Positions 28,269 through 41,000 of a stretch of 64,000 nucleotides of DNA are shown in pieces (the first letter of the stretch is position 1; each line of letters starts with the position of its first letter). Below the pieces are notes generated by a model. It ran no database searches and was not told the DNA's origin. It worked only from the letters and a program-made list of their open reading frames with translations. Made by a program: the position numbers and the translations under genes. Origin of the DNA: Bimastos eiseni (taxonomy: Eukaryota; Annelida; Clitellata; Crassiclitellata; Lumbricidae); contig OY365809.1 of NCBI GenBank assembly GCA_959347315.1, positions 8,460,790 through 8,524,789 of the forward strand, written 5' to 3'.

Positions 28269-31185
28269 TCAAGAGTCTTGGCTCAGCGCATCCGTCTGCT
28301 GAAGCGACGCATCGTAGGTCGTGACAAACGTCGTCGATCCTCTGCGTCTTCTAGATCCGATGTCCCTCGATCTCCTCCTACGCTCCTCCAGCGTAGTGTG
28401 GCAACGGTTGGTCGGCAGAGGGCGTCTTTCGCTCGTGCCTCGTCGGTCGTTCGCCAGGTGGCGCCGGCGGCAGATGACCCTTGACATGACCCTGACCAGT
28501 TCGCGTCGGAAGATCCTTCCGGTGGCCAGGTAGATGTAGAGATTGCAGGCGTAGTGGGACATCCCGAGTTCCTCGACAGTCATGCGCACGCTGTGGTAGA
28601 CGTAGAAGCGCTTCCACGTCGGGTCCGTCGCCCTCCGTTCTGACGTCATTTCCGGATCGCCCTCGGGGAAACCGAGATAGAGGACATAGCAGATGGTAAC
28701 CGGAAGTGTCGTGATGATCAGGTAGAATGACACGGCGAGTAGCATGATGGTCGTCGCTGAGGGAGTGGCCCGCCTGACGCCGCTGCTGCTATCGCTGGAG
28801 GTCGGTCGCTTGATCGAACGCTGCAACTCCTTGCCGTTCTCGGCCATCCGCCGCGTCTCCCGAATGACGAGCCCGTTGAGGAGCAGGATGGCCAGTGGCA
28901 CCAGTCCAAAGACGAGCATCTCCGTTACCCACGACCAGACGGACCAGAGGGACCCCAGTCCGTTGGCCGTCACCTCAGCCCTCACGGCGCACACCCCGCC
29001 GGCGCCGTTCTTGGCGAAGGCGGGTGACGGCTGGTAGACCCAGAAGTAGGCCTGGACCGAGTTGAGGAGAAGGGAGGAGACAGCCAGAGTGACGATGGTC
29101 CGGATGGCCCGTCGAGTCGTACAGAACCTCTCGCGTTGGAACGGATGACAGATGGAGATGTATCGCTCAACGGTGAAACCAAGAACGAGCAGAGGACTGA
29201 GGTACTGAGAGGTGAGGAAGAAGACCGGGAATAGCTCGCAGAGGACCGGTTGCTCCAACAGCTCTACTCGCCACTTCGTCTGTAGCTCAAAGAACATCTG
29301 CACAGGACGAAGATGAAGAAGAAGATGAAGAAGAAGATGATGATGAAGAAGAAGAAGAAGAACCGGAGGAGGAGGAAGAGCAGGAGAAGGAAGAGGAGGA
29401 GGAAGACGAAGAAGATGAAGAAAAATGAAGAAGAAGAAGAGGAGGAGGAAAAGGAGGAGAAGGAGGAGGAGGAGGAAGAAGAATGAAGAACGAAGAGAAA
29501 CAATGGATGCAAAGAGCATGCCATGCATTGTCATCGCCGTCATGACCAGCAGAAAGACCGGCAGTATCATCCTTCATTATAATCATGATGAAAATCATCA
29601 CTGATTCATCATATTTGCCGTTACACATGAATGTGAGAATATACATGACAACCTAATTTATCTAATCTTAGAATTGATCTAATCCTAGAATAATCTAATC
29701 TTAGAATTTATCCAAGGACGTCATTTGGGGAGGGGCATTTGCCTCACTGAATTTCCTGATTTAGATTATAGTGCGTGCAAATTTCCATACAAGGTCATAA
29801 TTTAATGGCCATATTAATAATAAATCTAATTGAATTTCATATATTAACATTATATCACTAGCTATTAACTCGTGAAGAATCACGGGTCGGAGAATAGAAT
29901 AGCTCAGGATTCAACCCGTTTCCTCCCATTGCACAGGAAAGCTACAACTTGCGCCCCGAAGGCAACGAAATTGAGCGGCCGTCGCAATGCCCTCGCAATG
30001 TTTACCCGTGAAACGCCCTCTGAACAGCAGTGCTGATACCATTAGTAACGGCGATTCAACCGATTCAAAATCGAGTTTCATCCATTACGTGTGCATTTCA
30101 TGTTAATAACTGCAAATATACTTACATTACACGATGAATTTAATTTTAATAACTGCAAATAATTATAGTTACAGAGACATGAATAAAACATTTTTGAAAC
30201 TCGAATCGGACAAAGGCCTAATCAGGCACGATGTTTAACTAACTAACTCGTAAGCAATAGCCTATGCAGGTCAACAGCAACGCTTTCGCGCTGTCCAATC
30301 ACGCGCTGCCCAATCACGCGCCTTGAATATGACAGACACAAGTTGGTCACGTGATTAAGATAGTTACATAGATAGATATCAGGTGCCTATAATTGAATGA
30401 TTTCCCTTTTTTGAAACTGTATCAGCTTTTTTGCCGATACAAGATTTAACAAATTGAATCTTTTGGTACTACTGAAAATGCACAAACCAAAACAAATTTA
30501 AAACAAGAAGGAAACGTCCCCTCGTTGCCAAAATACTCTTGTTTGCACCCTCTGAAAAAAAGCTGAAATGACGTCCCTGAATTTATCTAATCTTAAAATT
30601 TATCTAATCTTAGAATTCATATATTCTTAGAATTCATATTATCTGAAAACTTCTATAGCATCATTACGAGAATGCAATTTTTAAAGAAATTATAAAAAAG
30701 CGTCAGAGTTTATGTGGCGTAGCCGTAGATACGTTGGATATCTTGAAATAGAACTGGTTAGTTAAACTAATTTGGTTGTAAGCCCGACAGCCACATTTGG
30801 TTTCGTACGCATTCACCTTTAGTAGTTCCACCAGTGCAAAACGTCTGTCCAAAGATACAAAATAGGCCTATTTATTAAAGTTATCGTGCAGCCTCTGTAC
30901 CTGTAGGAGAAGAAAGATGCCTTCGTCGAAGGCCAGAGCGGCCAGATAGCAACCGGAAGAGTGCCTCATCCTCGTTTGAATCCAGACGACGTAGGCGATG
31001 ACGTTTCCCGGAACTCCGATGACGTACCAAATCGGAGTGACGTATCTGTCCAGTGTGCTCAGCTCGACCGACGACGCGTCGTGGTCGTCACTGGCAACCG
31101 TCTCCATGGAGACCGTTGTTGCCAGGACTTCTGGCTGGTCGATCGCTGAACCGTTGCTCTGGTTGCGGTAATCGGCGAAAAACAT
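28269..31185 (-). CDS. Rhodopsin-class GPCR, neuropeptide-receptor-like (2 coding exons)
   Basis: A seven-helix receptor predicted in the plasma membrane and coupled to G proteins; the ligand is unknown. Exon 1 is 31185-30901 and exon 2 is 29297-28269. They join in phase 0 (FLLLQ to MFFELQ) and give 437 aa. The N-terminus has glycosylation sites Asn8 and Asn11. Helix 1 includes the GN pair (60-61). Helix 2 spans the splice site. Cys115 at the start of helix 3 and Cys198 in loop 2 can form the conserved disulfide. ERY at 139-141 replaces DRY. Helix 4 is about 158-180 and helix 5 about 212-240. Helix 6 has FYLIITTLP (286-294) in place of CWxP. Helix 7 ends CNLYIY (346-351), a variant of NPxxY with Pro changed to Leu. 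The tail is Arg-rich. The pattern WSVWSWVTEMLVF plus HYACNLYIYLATG recalls expanded invertebrate receptors often labelled FMRFamide- or TRH-receptor-like; that label is not evidence of ligand. The chosen start is the first Met of exon 1; an upstream exon is not excluded. Confidence 0.9.
29304..29490. repeat. Purine-rich GAA/GGA microsatellite in the GPCR intron
   Basis: A tract of gaagaa, gatgaa and ggagga triplets begins just inside the intron next to the exon 2 acceptor (tgtgcag). On the transcribed strand it is a long polypyrimidine run, which may help define the 3' splice site. The poly-Ser/Phe and poly-Glu frames across it are artefacts. Confidence 0.9.
29713..30579. mobile_element. 867-bp hAT-like element with perfect 8-bp TSD in the GPCR intron
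   Basis: The left end CAAGGACGTCATTTGGGG and the right end read in reverse CAGGGACGTCATTTCAGC are inverted repeats. Both are flanked by the identical octamer AATTTATC (29705-29712 and 30580-30587). The surrounding host sequence carries atctaatcttagaattt repeats on both sides. The size and lack of any long frame show a non-autonomous hAT-type copy. It is transcribed within the receptor's pre-mRNA. Confidence 0.85.
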
Positions 31186-33079
31186 TTTCTTTAGTTGACC
31201 AAGCTTAACACTTTCATAGTCGTCGAAGTTGAGTTAGATTGCGCCAACTAAATGATCACAGAAACTCATATGGAGGGCGTCCAAAACTGGGGCAAACGCA
31301 GCGTCGGACATTCAGAAGCCCAGAATAGTAAGCCCCCTGTTTGTGGTGCCTAGTTTTGGGAAATTTCTGAGGACTGTAAAGGAAAGGATAGGTTGAAGCT
31401 CAAGATGAGCCGAGATGGATTGCGTAAAAATATCTGGAATCGCGAAGAACCTGAAAATCACGAGAACTGCATAGGCTTGCAGACGGACTTTAAATCTCAT
31501 TGAAAAAGTGTCATCAAAGGCGTTGAACCTGTATGCCCTAAAATTAAAGCACATTCCTTCTCCTTCTTCAATAATTGTCTCACCCTTCAAACCTTTCGGA
31601 TTCGTTATTGTTTTCCTTTCTCAGTGCCAGCCTCCCGAGCCTCCTTGACGTCCGCGGTCGGATTCCCTTTCAAATGAGAAAATAGCTGCAACATGTCAAT
31701 TTTATGTAAGCAACTAGCTCGGTGAGATACCTCACCCCACCCAAGGGCGAGTCTGGGCGACACTGCCCTTTCTCTCAAACTACCATACAGATAGACTTCC
31801 CTTCACACTCACTGATCATTAACGTGCAATAACACATGGCATTACTACGCCTATGGCTTTTTGAGGGGGGTGATCAGTTCCAAGTTTGGACAAGGAGGAC
31901 GTGGCTAATAATCCTTGTTAAACAATGATGGCGTTGTTATATAGAAACCACTCAAATATCAGTTGATGCCAGCTAGTTTCAGATTGCACCCGCAGACATT
32001 AAAGTCGCAGTGATTCAGTCGAGCAATATTTAGGCAACTTCTGACACAATAAAACAAATCTGCTTTCCTCTGTTAGTCCGTCGATCTCACGACTCATTTC
32101 ACAAGCAACTCTTCGATCGCTTGCGATACATCCGTCTCTGGGTGACGCTTCAGGTAAAGCTTGTTTCATATATCTAGATATTACACTTCAGACCTTTCGA
32201 GTGATACATACAATTTTTAAACAAACTCATAAGACTTTCATAGGACCTTCATGGATCTTTTAACAATTTTGCATTAAAAATATAGATTTATTAGGCCTAA
32301 ACCTGTTTCTAATGTCTCACGTTATTCGCTTCCACAGACATCTTTTTACTTTAGCACTTTGAGTCGCTAGTGCTGTGCGTAGATTCGTTAGATACTACTT
32401 CTGTATACAGCATCTTTTGTGGCCTCCGTTGAAGACGCTACAATATGTAAGCGTATAGGCCGAGCAGTGCGGTATACAAGTATATCCTACACGAAGATTT
32501 GACAGCATTAAATAACATAATTAAATAACTTGTCTGCGAGTGTCCGTAAGCGCAGAAAATCTCAAAGTCCGACTTCGAATGGACTGTAAATTCTTTCAAC
32601 ATTGTTAATATTCGTATATGAGTTATACGAGACTACATATTTAAACGACTAGGCCTACAACGATGGAGATGTAACATAATCATGTTGCGCTATAGGATGT
32701 AAATGTAATATAACTGCGCATTTTTGTCCTACCTTCTCTTAGTCATACATTATTCCTCTTTTCAATTTCCATCCGTTCGCTTCATTGGAAACCACGAGAA
32801 AGTCAATCCAGCTCCACACCTTCGATTTCACTTACAAAATTAATCATCTTAATTAAAACAGTAATGAATTAATGCTGCTCATAAAACGTGCGTTTGCGCT
32901 TTCTCTCGCCCTCTTCTCTCGTAGCGTACACTTGCTTGCGATGCTCTGTCCGTCGATTCTCCTCGCGAGACCCTTAAAACCCGTTCTGAATAATTAACCA
33001 TTTGGTCGGTCGGCGCACTTTCGCATCCACTACAGAAATTGATGTAGTTTCTTGACTTCTGCTGCGGCCGGGCGAGAAT

Positions 33080-33420
33080 CAAAGCCCGCGTAAAGAACCC
33101 TTACCGAGATGGCATGAGAGCTCAATCAAAGGCCGCCCGACTGCGTGCGTGGTCGCCGCGTTATTGCGCGCCCTGGCAGCTGGCGATAATCCACAACGCC
33201 CTCTCCTTCGCTAGGGCCGATTATCGATTCATATGAAGTGTGATTTGGTGACATCGGCGCGCGGCCCCGGCGTGCGTTGATCCCACGTAATCTGGACGTC
33301 TAGAAATGAAACATCGGAAATTCATCGTCCTTGCTGCATGGGTTTGACGTCATCGTTATTCACACGATATGTCGTCTGCTCGTGCGGAAAGATTGCGCAT
33401 GCAGTCACAATAGTAATCTC
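33080..33420. promoter_or_regulatory. CpG-rich segment, possible regulatory region
   Basis: CG dinucleotides are dense here compared with AT-rich surroundings. It lies about 2 kb upstream of the GPCR start codon on the minus strand. It has no open frame of note. A role as promoter or enhancer is inference from composition only. Confidence 0.3.
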
Positions 33421-33599
33421 CCAACTTCTGAAGCGCTGCTCGGAAGCCAAGCGCAGAGCTTATTGACGTCGAATCAATGGGATTGTCCAAAGGACGTTCA
33501 GCGCTGGTGAATAAACTCGTGCCCTGCGCTTAGCTTTCAAGTGGTGCTTTAGAAGTTTGGAGATCATCATTACGATTACGAGGTTCAGATCCGGTTGCC

Positions 33600-34010
33600 A
33601 GAGGGACCGGAGAGGCAGAGTTGCTGTTAAAGCGGGCATCGTCTAGGGCGAGAGTGAATGAGAGGGAAAATGAGTAGGGATATGAGTTCTTAAAGGTATA
33701 CGACACTTCAGTCTTCAGTGGAAATTTCGCGAGGCGTTAGCCACAGAGTAGACTGAGGTAGATGATGGTGGGTGATTGCCGAGTAGGTTGCGCGGATAAA
33801 GGGTTGAGTGGCGGATGGGGAAAGATAGAGTCTTAGGAGAGACTGAAGGAAGCAGGTGGCAAAGCGGGAAAACAGATGGAAAAACGAAAAGGAGGAGGAA
33901 GAAAAAGAGGAAGGAGAAACAGAAGAATAACGGGCAGAAGACGAGGAGATGGGGAAAGGATGAAATGAAAATAAAGAGAAGATGGGGGGGGGGGGGAGTT
34001 AGTAGGAAGA
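33600..34010. repeat. Purine-rich tract ending in a 13-base G run
   Basis: The plus strand is dominated by A/G (for example aggaggaagaaaaagagg) and ends with an uninterrupted run of G at 33984-33996. The Lys/Arg-rich frame across 33815-34093 reflects this composition. Confidence 0.7.
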
Positions 34011-37000
34011 AGGGAATCGAGATCCCACCTACCAGTATGTGCTCAATGCAAATGCAGGTGGAATGTGGACCTCGTGGTTTTATGGCTTTGTAATAATAAC
34101 AAGAAGTATGGAGAGAAATAATTGACGAATTATTTACAAAATGATTTAGTGCGTGAATAGGTAGGCCCGATAAGTGGCAATAACATTCAGTGACGAACCA
34201 GAAAACTCAAACCGGTCCTGGAAACATTGAATAGCAGAAGCCAATCAGCACCACACATTTAAGAACCAGCAAAAAAGTCAAGAAGAACGAGTGTCTATCA
34301 ATCTCAGCACATAATAATTGTCGAACTGTACCGTCACAAACGAAAAATATTCGCAGATATGGTAACAATTGTTCTCAAACAGACGATTATACGTACTGCG
34401 TTGATATGGTAACGATTGTCATTAGACAGAAGAGTATACATAGATAAGGTTATATGGTAATGTTTGTTCTCAAACAGAAGAATTTACGTACTGCGTTGAT
34501 ATGGGAACGATTGTCATTAGGCAGAAGAGTATACGTAGATAAGGTATTATGGTTACGATTGTTCTCAAACAGAAGATTATACGTACTGCGTTGATATAGT
34601 AATGAATGTCTTAAAACAGAAAAGTATACGAAGTATTATGGTAATGATTGTTCTAAACAGAAGAATATACGTACTGCGTTGATATGGTAACAATCGTCAT
34701 AAAACAGAAGAGTATACGTAGATAAGGTATAATGGTAATGATTGTTCTCAAGCAGATGATTATACGTACTGCGTTGATATATATATGGTAACGATTGTCA
34801 TTAGAAAGAACAGTATACGTAGGCAAGGTATTATGGTAATGATTGCTCTCAAAAAGAAGAATATAAGTACTGCATAGATATGGCAACAATTTTCTTAAAA
34901 CAGAAGAGTATACGTTGATAAGGTATTATGGTAATGATTGCTCTCAAACAGAAGAATCTACTTACTGCGATGATATGGTAACGATTGTCATTAGACAGCA
35001 GAGTATACGTTGATATGGTAACACTTGTCTTAAAACAGAAGAGTATAAGTAGAAAAGGTATTATGGTAATGATTGCTTTCAAACATAAGAATATACGCAC
35101 TGCGTTGATATGGCAGCAATTGTAATTAAACAGAAGAGTATACGTAGTTGAGGTATAATGGTAACGAATGTTCTCAAACAGAAAAGTATACGTAGTTGAG
35201 GTATTACGGTAGCGATTGTTCTCAAACAGAAGATTATATGTTGTGTGTATATATCGCAACGATTGTCATTAGACAGAAGAGTATACGTAGATATGGTAAC
35301 ACTTGTCTTAAAACAGAACAGTATACGTACAGCGTTGATATGGCAACGATTGTCATTAGACAGAATAGTATACGTCGATAAGGTATTATGGTGATGTTTG
35401 TTCTCAAGCAGAAGAATATACACTTGTCTTAAAACAGAAGAGTATACGTAGGTAAGGTATTATGGTAATGATTGCTCTCAAAGAGAAGAATATACGTACT
35501 GCATAGAAATGGCAACAATTGTCTTAAAACAGAAGAGTAAACGCAGATAAGGTATTTATGGAAATGATTGCTCTCAAACAGAAGAATCTACTTACTGCGT
35601 TGATAAGGTAACGATTGTCATTAGACAGCAGAGTATACGTAGATATGGTAACACTTGTCTTAAAACAGAAGAGTATACGTAGAAAAGGTATTATGGTAAT
35701 GATTGCCTTCAAACAGAAGAGTATACGTACTGTGTTGATATGGCAGCAATTGTCATTAAACAGGAGAGTATACGTAGTTGAGGTATTATGGTAACGAATG
35801 TTCTCAAACAGAAGAGTATACGTAGTTGAGGTATTATGGTAGCGATTGTTCTCAAACAGAAGATTATACGTTGTGTGTAGATATCGCAACGATTGTCATT
35901 AGACAGAAGAGTATACGTAGATTTGGTATTATGGTGACGATTGTTCTCAGACAGAAGAGTTACGTACCGCATTGATAAGGCAGCGAATGTCATTAAACAG
36001 AAGAGCATACGTAGTGGAGGTATTGTGGTAACGATTGTTCTCAAACGGAAGAGTATACGTACTGCGTAGATAAGGCAACGATTGCCATTAGACAGAAGAG
36101 TAAACGTAGAAAAGGTACAATAATAATGATTGTTCTCAAACAGAAGAATATACGTAATGCGTTGATATGGTAACGATAGTCTTTCGACAGAGGAGTATAC
36201 GTAGATAAGGTATTATGGTAACGATTGTTCTCAAACAGAAGAGTATACGTAGACAATGTTTTATGGTAACCATTACTCTCAAAAAGAAGAATATACGTAC
36301 TGCATAGATATGGCAACAATTTTCTTAAAACAGGTATTATGGTAATGATTGCTTTCAAACAAAAGAATATACGTACTGCGAAGATATGGCAGCAATTGTC
36401 ATTAAACAGAAGAGTATACGTAGTTGAGGCATTATGGTAACGAATGTTCTCAAACAGAAGAGCATACGCAGTTGAGGTATTACGGTAGCGATTGTTCTCA
36501 AACACAAGATTATACGTTGTGTGTAGATATCGCAACGATTGTCATTAGACAGAAGAGTATACGTAGATATGGTAACACTTATCTTAAAACAGAAGAGTAT
36601 GCGTGCAGCGTTGATATGGTAACGATCGTCATTAAACAGAAGAATATGCGTAGATAAGGTTGTATGGTAGCGATTGTTCTAAAACAGAAGAATTTACTTA
36701 CAGTGTTGATATGGCAACGATAGTCATTAAACAGAAGAGTATACGTAGATATTGTAACACTTGTCTTAAAACAGAAGAGTACGCCAAGATAAGGTATAAT
36801 GGTAATGATTGTTCTCAAACAGAAGAATATACGTACTGCGTTGGTGTGGTAACGATTGTCATTAGACAGAAGAGTATACATAGATAAGGTATTATGATAA
36901 CGATTGTTCTCAAACAGAAGATTATATACTTGTCTCAAAACAGAAGAATATTCGTAGGCAAGGTATTATGGTAATGATTGCTCTCAAACAGAAGAATATA

Positions 37001-38084
37001 CGTACTGCATAGATATGGCAACAATTTTCTTAAAACAGAAAAGTATACGTAGATAAGGTATTATGGTAATGATTGCTCTCAAAAAGAAGAATCTACTTAC
37101 TGCGATGATATGGTAACGATTGTCATTAGACAGCAGAGTATACGTAGATATGGTAACACTTGTCTTAAAACAGAAGAGTATAAGTAGATAAGGTATTATG
37201 GTAATGATTTCTTTCAAACAGAAGAATATACGTACTGCGTTGATATGGCAGCAATTGTAATTAAACAGGAGAGTATACGTAGTTGAGGTATTATGGTAAC
37301 GAATGTTCTCAAACAAAAGAGTTTACGTACTTGAGGTATTAGGGTAGCGATCACAAACACAAGATTATACGTTGTGTGTAGATATCGCAACGATTGTCAT
37401 TAGACAGAAGAGTATACGTAGATATGGTAACACTTGTCTTAAAACAGAAGAGTATACATACAGCGTTGATATGGTAACGATCGTCATTAAACAGAAGAGT
37501 ATACGTAGATATTGTAACACTTGTCTTAAAACTGAAGAGTACGCGTAGATAAGGATGTATGGTAGCGATTGTTCTCAAACAGAAGAATCTACTTACAGTG
37601 TTGATATGGTAGCGATTGTCATTAAACAGAAGAGTATACGTAGATATTGTAACACTTGTCTTAAAACAGAAGAGTACGCGTAGATAAGGTATAATGTTAA
37701 TGATTGTTCTCAAACAGAAGAATATACGTACTGCGTTGATGTGGTAACGATTGTCATTAGACAGAAGAGTATACGCAGATAAGGTGTTATGATAACGATT
37801 GTTCTCAAACAGAAGATTATACACTTGCCTTAAAACAGAAGAGTATACGTGGGCAAGGTATTATGGTAATGATTGCTCTCAAAAAGAAGAATATACGTAC
37901 TGCATAGATATGGCAACCATTGTCTCAAAACAGAAGAGTATACGTAGATAAGGTATTATGGTAATGATTGCTTTCAAACAGAAGAATATACGTACTGCGT
38001 TGATATGGCAGCAATTGTCATTAAACCGAAGAGTATACGTAGTGGAGGTATTATGGTAACGAATGTTCTCAGACAGAAGAGTTG

Positions 38085-41000
38085 ACGTAGTTGAGGTATT
38101 ATGGTAGCGATTGTTCTCAAGCAGAAGATTATACGTTGTTTGTAGATATCGCAACGATTGTCATTAGACAGAAGAGTATACGTAGATATGGTAACACTTG
38201 TCTTAAAACTGAAGAGTATACGTACAGCGTTGATATGGTAACGCACGTCATTAGACAGAGGAGTATAGGTAGATAAGTTAACATGGTAGCGATTTTTCTC
38301 AAACAGAAGATCATACGTTGTGTGTAGATATGGCAACGATTGTCATCAAACAGAAGGGTATACGTACAGCGTTGATGTGGTAACGATTGTCATTGGACAG
38401 AAGACTATACGTAGATAAGGTATTATGGTAATGTTTTTTCTCCAACAGAAGAATATACGTAGTGCGTCGATATGGCAACGATTGTCATTTGACAGAAGAG
38501 TATACGTAGATAAGGTATTATGGTAGCGATTGTTCTCAAACAGAAGATTATACGTACTGCATAAATATGGTAACGATTGTCATTGAACAGAAGAGTATAC
38601 GTAGATAAGGTATTATGGTAATGTTTGTTCTACAACAGAAGAATTTACGTACTGCGTTGATATTGTAACGATTGTCATTAGGCAGAAGAGTAGCAAGAGA
38701 TTCAGTTTCATAAGGGAATACGTAGAGGTCTTTTATTTTAGATATGGTAACAATTGTTATCAAAGAGAAGAAAATACGTAGATGTTGTAACAGTAGTCTT
38801 TGAAAGAAGAGTATGCGTTGATCTGGCATTATGGTATCGATTGTTCTCAAACAGAAGAGTATACAACCGAGTAGACATGGTAACGTTTCTTTTTATTCAG
38901 AAGAGTATACGTAGAAACGTCAACACTTTTCTGAAAACATAAGAGTAAACGATATGTTATTTTGGTAACGATTGTTAGGCAAAAGAGTAATAATTATGTG
39001 ATGCGTAGCAATGGTAACGATTGCTCTCAAACAGAATAGCATACGTACTGCAAAGATATGGCAACAATTGTCTTAAAACAGAAAAGTATGCCTAGATAAG
39101 GAATAATGGTAGCGATTGTTCTCCAACAGAAGAATCTGCTTACTGCGTTGATATGGTAACGATTGCCATTATACAGCAGAGTATACGTAGATATGGTAAC
39201 ACTTGTCTTAAAACAGAGGAGTATACGTAGATAAGGTATTATGGTAATGACTGCTTTCAGACAGAAGAATATACGTACTGTGTTGATATGGCAGATTGTC
39301 ATTAAACAGAAGAGTACACGTAGTTGAGGTATTTTGGTAACGATTGTTCCCAAACAGAAGAGTATACGTGTTGAGGTATTATGGTAACGATTGTTCTCAA
39401 ACAGAAGAGTATGCGTATTGCGTTGATATGGTAACGATTGTCATTAGACAGACGAGTATACGTAGATATGGTAACACTTGTCTTTAAACAGTATACGGTG
39501 TAAGGTATTATGGTAATGATTGCTCTCTAACAGTAGAATCAACTTACTGCGTTGATATGGTAACGATTGTCATTAGACAGCAGAGTATACATAGATATGG
39601 CAACACTTGTCTTAAAACAAAAGAGTATACGTCGATAAGGTATTATGGTAGTGATTGCTCTCAAACAGAAGGATCTACTTACTGCGATGATATGGTAACG
39701 ATTGTCATTAGACAGCAGAGTTTACGTAGATATGGTAACACTTGTCTTAAAACAGAAGAGTATAAGTAGATAAGGTATTATGGTAATGATTGCTTTAAAA
39801 CAGAAGAATATACGTACTGCGAAGATATGGCAGCAATTGTCATTAAACAGAAGAGTACACGTAGGTGAGGTATAATGGTAACGAATGTTCTCAAACAGAA
39901 AAGTATACGTAGTTGAGGTATTACGGTAGCGATTGTTCTCAAACAGAAGATTATACGTTGTGTGTGGATATCGTAACGATTGTCATTAGACAGAAGAGTA
40001 TACGTAGATATGGTAACACTAGTCTTAAAACAGAAAAGTATACGTACAGCGTTGATATGGTGTCGATCGTCATTAAACAGAAGAGTATACGTAGATAAGG
40101 TATAATGATAACGATTGTTCTCAAACAGAAGAATATACGTACTGCGTTGATGTGGTAACGATTGTCATTAAACAGAAGAGTATACGTAGATAAGGTATAA
40201 TGATAACGATTGTTCTCGAACATATGATTATACGTACTGCGTTGACATATATTTGGTAACGATTGTCATTAGACAGAAGAGTATACGTAGGCAAGGTATT
40301 ATGGTAATTATTGCTCTCAAAAAGAAGAATATACGTACTGCATAGATATGGCAACAATTGTCTTAAAACAGAAGAGTATACGTAGATATGGTATTATGGT
40401 AATGATTGAAATAGAGAAGAATGCAGTAACTATAGACCAATCTGAATCTTAAACTATTTCGCGAAGTTTTATGAGAAAGTAATGTATGAAAGATTATCAA
40501 CATACATAGATAAAAATCACATAATATTTAACTCTCAATACGAGTTCCAAAAGGGAAGATCCCCCTCCATGGCTCTGATCAACATGTAGGATAAAATTTG
40601 GAATGCCTTTGATGAAAATACTTACTCCATATTTATATTTTTCGATCTAAGTAAAGCATTCGATACCGTTAATCATAGCATTCTCTTACACAAATTAGAA
40701 TCATATGGAATAAGAGGCCTTCAACTGGACTGGTTCAGAAGTTATCTAGATGAACGTACTCAAATTGTATCTTGTAATGGCGCTTCGTCTGGACCTAGAA
40801 GGATTAAACATGGCTTTCCTCAGGGGTCTAATTTGGGTCCACTTCTCTATTTGCTATATATTAATGACCTGCCCAATGTAGCGCCAATTATGTCCTTCCT
40901 ATTATTTGCTGATGATACCAACGTATTCTTCTCACACTCCTCGTATGAGACTCTATTCCAGATAGTTAATGCGCAGCTAAGCCTAATAGCAGAGTGGTTC

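Larger units (their letters stand above)
31186..34342. other. GPCR upstream region and intergenic DNA, no gene recognised
   Basis: This stretch presumably contains the GPCR promoter, though no TATA box or initiator could be assigned. A CpG-rich stretch at about 33080-33420 (ccgcgttattgcgcgccc, cggcgcgcggccccgg) stands out and could be a promoter or enhancer. A minus frame of 92 codons (31590-31312) matches nothing known to me. From about 33600 the DNA becomes purine-rich. Confidence 0.45.

Noticed and set aside
28149..28617. Arg-rich frames overlapping the 3' part of the GPCR
   Set aside because: Shadow frames of the Arg-rich receptor tail.
29264..29646. Ser/Phe-rich frames beside the GPCR exon 2, including an upstream extension of the exon 2 frame to 29570
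   Set aside because: They are translations of the GAA/GGA intronic microsatellite. A tgtgcag acceptor at 29298-29304 joins in phase with exon 1, which supplies helices 1 and 2.
31312..31590. 92-codon minus-strand frame upstream of the GPCR
   Set aside because: No recognisable domain, no splice link to the receptor and no repeat family match. Left as unassigned intergenic DNA.
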